A DNA stretch of 64,000 bases, from the NCBI GenBank assembly GCA_020284085.1, contig JACEVL010000080.1, positions 752,001-816,000 of the forward strand. The letters are read 5' to 3'. Both the position numbers and the translations under genes were made by a program. Below, piece by piece: positions 23,028 through 64,000 of this stretch. Numbering within the stretch: position 1 is the first letter of the stretch; each line of letters opens with the position of its first letter. The DNA is from Aporrectodea caliginosa. Lineage: Eukaryota; Annelida; Clitellata; Crassiclitellata; Lumbricidae. The notes below the pieces were generated by a model that was given only the letters and a program-made list of their open reading frames with translations, made no database searches and was not told the DNA's origin.

Positions 23028-23466
23028 ATGTCTCGTCGCTGTTGCAATTGTGCCACGGAAAATGACCAGTAGGCTGACCAGCACTGTAGGTAATTACGAC
23101 CAAAAGGACATCTATATAGCACTTATCACTCTGTCCGAATAATATGCTACTGCTAAGACGCGATATATATGAAACTACATTGTTACATGTTTTGTTTATC
23201 TACAATGTACCACTGAAAATGATAGGCTACATAACTGATAAATTCACATGTATGTGAATACTTCGCATACCCGAGTATTTGTAATTAGTTTTATTGTTAT
23301 GTTACACATATACAAGTGTCTGCAGTGTCTCCTTGTTTTAATTTTAAGTTACAACAATTAAAAAATTGGATAGTCAATGCAAAACAGTACAATAGACCTA
23401 GGGGTCTGCTAGACCCCCCTCATAGTACTAGAATGACTACAAAAAGTTCAGTCCTCGGAGGGTTAA

Positions 23467-24560
23467 TTCATCACGGAGTAGAGACCGCTGCAGTAATCGA
23501 GAAGAGATACAACAAAAGCATGGACAAGGTCTTAAGCAGCATTTGGAGTCAAATTAAGGAAGACCACCTTAACACTTGAGTGCCCAAAAAGGGGGTCCGA
23601 CCGGGCCCCATACCCATTTTCCACGGATAACTTTAGATTGGCTAAGAAATTGTAAAAATGGTTTCAGAATATCCTAAAGCCACCAATTTGGCTTTGTATT
23701 GTATATTTTGCGTGGGTATTCACACACCTTGTACCCCACAGCTATAATAGCACATACCAAAGACATCGCAAGATATCTGGCTAATAGTCAAGTATAGTCA
23801 CATGGTTACCAGCCCAAAAACAAATTGGCATCGTTACGCATCGAATTCAATCCTTATGTAATACGGTTTGATCTACTGTAGTGTTTGCTGACCTATTCGA
23901 GGTTATACAGGCCAAAGCAACATCCGTACAAATGGAAAGCATGTGAACAGTCCCGAAATTGCAAAAACAGTTTTAAAAGAGTACTAATTAAGTCTAAAGA
24001 AAGGTTTCATCAAAATTGTAGAACATTTAGAATAACTGACTGACATTGCGGGACTAAAGACTTATTCTTGCGGCGCAGACTGTGGTACAGTCCTAGCATA
24101 CAAATGGAGTGCAGTTTGTTCAGACTGTTATTATTCCCAGGTCTAATCCGTTCTCCATAATTATATTACAATGCAAACACTGGGTTCCGCTCGGATCCCT
24201 TCTTGAGAATGTGTGTACCAAAAACTACCTAAGCCTAAGGCACTCAGGGCTTAAGCTGACAGAACTGATAGTAAAAGCCGCGGCAGAGCAGGTGAATGTG
24301 TCTCGTAAAGTTTAGCTCTTCATCTTGCGCGACATCAAGATTCCGGACAGATGATAAGAAGAGAAATTGTAGGTAGGCCTATTCCGAAGGAAGGGCCTCC
24401 ATGTCGATCTTGACAAGCTGCTGCTGGCGCATGCCGAACCGTTTTCGTGATTCTCGACATAAGACCGACCTTCCATGGAATCCGATAAGGCACTATATTC
24501 TTTCCATTACATTTAGTAGCTTAAATCACATAATATTATAACAATATTATATAGTCCACG
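23467..24560. other. No gene; possible solitary TTAA-element end
   Basis: TTAACACTTGAGTGCCC at 23,569 followed by the imperfect palindrome GGGGGTCCGACCGGGCCCC resembles a piggyBac terminus. No opposite end was identified. The remaining ORFs (for example 24,109-24,315) show no family. Confidence 0.35.
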
Positions 24561-24765
24561 GGCATTTACAGAGCCAATCGGCAAGTCAGTGGCAAACTGT
24601 GAACAGCTACCGGTTATTTTTGTTTGAGAAAATTGAAGTTGATTTTCCGGAAGTCACTGCAGATGATCTTAGCACTGATCAAAAGTATTTGTTTGACATT
24701 TGTGAAGCGGCGATAAAGGCGTATTTTTCTCAACCTTTAGCCAAAAAAACTCTGGAAGTACTGTA
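24560..24765 (+). pseudogene. Transposon-like protein fragment
   Basis: A short frame ends at the TAA at 24,763: VDFPEVTADDLSTDQKYLF, then a DICEAAIKAYFSQPLAKK stretch. The LSTDQKYL(F/Y) phrase is one I associate with repeat-borne hypothetical proteins in invertebrate genomes, but I cannot name the superfamily. It sits about 570 bp upstream of the kinase ATG and is probably unrelated to it. Confidence 0.3.
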
Positions 24766-24769
24766 ATAA

Positions 24770-25270
24770 TAAGACAGTAAACGTTAGAACGCCATAGCAA
24801 CTATAGAAAACACGGTAGTAATAATAAGACAGTCGACTTTAGAGAGCCATAAGAACTCTCTGTAGATGACACGGTAATGATCAGGCAGCCAACTCTAGAA
24901 CTTCACAATTATAATCCTAGAAAATACGGTTAAAATAAGAGAGTTGACTGTAGAACGCCAGAACCAATCAACAAAACTGTGATAATAATATGAGAGACAA
25001 CTCTAGAAAAAACAATTGGAAACGGTAGTAATAAGACAAACAACTCTAGACGTCTAGAACAATTATTCTAGAAAACAGGGTTATAATCAGTAAGACAAAA
25101 AACTCTATAGAACTATCGAACGATCTAGAAAGCAGGGTAACAATTAGTTAACTTTAGAACGACAGAATAACTCTAGAAAACCGATAAAACTAAGACAGTC
25201 AATTCTAGAACTCCAGAAAAATTGTAAAATTGTAAAAGACACTATAATTATAAAACAGTAAATTAAAATT
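24770..25270 (+). repeat. Degenerate ~55-bp minisatellite, about 9 units
   Basis: Units of the type ACTCTAGAAC..CCAGAA..ACTCTAGAAAAC..GGTAATAATAAGACAG recur every 43-58 bp, marked by CTAGAA and AAGACAG. They are heavily diverged. The array ends 65 bp before the putative start codon of the kinase gene, so it occupies its proximal upstream region or 5' UTR. Confidence 0.7.
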
Positions 25271-25334
25271 GAAGATGATTTTGTGAATTGTAGTGCAAAT
25301 GCAGCGAACCAAATTCAAAATTCTCCGCTAGCTC

Positions 25335-62900
<37,566 letters not shown>

Positions 62901-63560
62901 ACGCTTTTATCATAAAGGAAATTGAAAACATATTTTCAACATAATTATGCAGATTAGGTGAATGAAATGGCTAAGATAGCCCTTGTAAAAATCAAAAGGA
63001 TTTTTGAAACGGTCAAGAAAAGGTCGTTTATACAATGACAGGAAATGAAACACAGGCTTTATCGTTGCAGATGAACATAGGTCTGTTATAGACAGAGAAA
63101 CATTTTCCACTTACATAGATTATGAGAAGGCTTTGTAGTATCATTATTAAGTAACTTAAATAGTGCTTACGAAGCCTAGCATTGGTGAGACTACAGCATG
63201 AGAGAAGAAACCATTTTTATAAGGTGGATTAGAAGACACTACCTATACAGCGGGATTAAAGCGATAGAGACAGAGCGAAACGAAATGGAAGGTGTAGTTT
63301 AGGGAAATGATAACACTTTGGCACACAGAGCAGTAGATCAGCGCGGACGCGGGATCGCTTTCCGCTACCCTTCAAAAGGTCGACTCAGTCTTTAATTCGC
63401 GCAGGTAAAATGAGCAGTAGAACGTGATGGCGCCTTGCATGGCTGCCAAACAGTTAAATTAGACTTTTGTAATAACTTGTGATCGTCCGTTCATACTACG
63501 AATTGTAATTATACTGCGATGTATCAGTTTGAAATAATAAACGAAGATTTAATCAAACAC
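62901..63560 (+). other. Likely 3' UTR of the kinase gene with poly(A) signal
   Basis: Non-coding sequence follows the TGA at 62,898-62,900. The first canonical AATAAA on the + strand is at 63,536-63,541. If used, the 3' UTR is about 650 nt. No cDNA evidence is available. Confidence 0.35.
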
Positions 63561-63670
63561 AGTGAGATCAAAACTATGAGAAAGGCGAAAAATAAATTAA
63601 CGAGAGTGACGGGTAGTCACACGAAAAGCTTGTAATAATGAGCAGTAAAAGTCAAATAATTAGAAAGTGA

Positions 63671-63892
63671 GTGGTATGCAGTTATGCTATGGAAGCAGCG
63701 AAAAGCATAAGTGGACCTAAATTGAATGAGAGACAGACAATTATAGAGACAAATTTATTGGCCGCTAGAAAGGAACACACGAAGAATACTGCTGTCAAGC
63801 ACAGAACAGTATCAATTCACAAGCAAGACATTTCAAAACGAGACAAATATCAGAAGAACAACATCGAAATGACTGATTCAAGCGAACAGTAA
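63671..63892 (+). other. Unidentified 73-codon ORF
   Basis: A polar, Lys/Glu/Thr-rich frame without recognised family. It may be chance or the start of something beyond the window. Confidence 0.2.
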
Positions 63893-64000
63893 CTGAGTTG
63901 AGCAGTCATGAATAGCAAGTTAGGCGAATCTAATCTGGTGAGTTCTATGGCACCGTTATCATTATGTACAAGGCCTCAATCGTTTATCACTTAAAGTGAG

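Larger units (their letters stand above)
22266..23466 (+). mobile_element. piggyBac derivative carrying telomeric repeats
   Basis: TTAACCCTC at 22,266 and the inverted GAGGGTTAA at 23,466 define 1,201 bp. Subterminal blocks CTATGAGGGG(T/G)GTCTAG.AGACCCC match at 23 of 25 positions. The left block is 6 bp from the terminal repeat and the right one about 32 bp from it, the same asymmetry as classic piggyBac. Inside are an N-terminal transposase frame and a telomeric array. The rest of the transposase is missing. Confidence 0.8.

Noticed and set aside
23316..23579. 87-codon ORF across the right end of the telomere-bearing piggyBac
   Set aside because: It runs through the terminal repeat and TTAA, so it cannot be a conserved protein-coding unit.

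Overview
This is a repeat-dense window from a metazoan nuclear genome. The evidence is spliced genes with GT/AG introns, TTAGGG telomere-type repeats, LINEs, SINEs, hAT and piggyBac DNA transposons, a Ty3/gypsy element and a Polinton-type DNA polymerase remnant. I see no prokaryotic organisation. Together with strong over-use of the palindrome TAGGCCTA (about 20 exact copies by eye, about 1 expected), the content suggests a marine invertebrate, perhaps an echinoderm or other invertebrate deuterostome. That taxon is inference.

The main gene runs on the + strand from 25,335 to 62,900. Seven exons with GT/AG borders and fully compatible phases read as one 521-residue protein: an MLK/ZAK-type (TKL) kinase domain carrying DFD in place of DFG, a short linker, a CARD, and a C-terminal alpha/beta domain resembling the TRADD N-terminal domain. 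Kinase followed by CARD is the RIPK2 layout. Adding a TRADD-N-like module suggests a death-domain or innate-immune signalling kinase. Its introns total about 36 kb and are built almost entirely of transposons and satellites. A smaller host-like gene lies on the - strand (about 14,285 to 11,942): a promoter with NRF1- and ETS-type sites, a non-coding first exon, and two phase-compatible coding exons of unknown function.

Layout. 0-5 kb: LINE tail, hAT MITE, pyrimidine tract, TTAA MITE. 5.5-9.9 kb: CR1/L2-like LINE plus a second tail. 10.3-11.3 kb: 154-bp tandem array. 11.9-14.3 kb: small - strand gene with a hAT in its first intron. 14.5-25.3 kb: LINE 3' ends, a diverged copy of a repeat also present at 2.3-3.1 kb, piggyBac fossils, and a piggyBac derivative filled with telomeric repeats. 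25.3-37.4 kb: kinase exons 1-5 among a giant ACT/AGT microsatellite, a piggyBac inserted in a LINE, and more LINEs. 37.4-56.3 kb (intron 5): LINE, minisatellites, SINE, hAT MITE, Polinton fragment, Ty3/gypsy element, promoter-like repeat. 56.35 kb: CARD exon. 56.6-62.5 kb: LINE with a nested hAT MITE, piggyBac pieces, GGTCCC minisatellite. 62.5-62.9 kb: terminal exon.

Recurring themes are TTAA-bounded elements with a subterminal palindrome whose sequence differs between families but whose asymmetric layout is conserved; two LINE 3'-end families with apparently covarying RNA stem-loops; and several nested insertions whose target-site duplications allow the order of events to be read.
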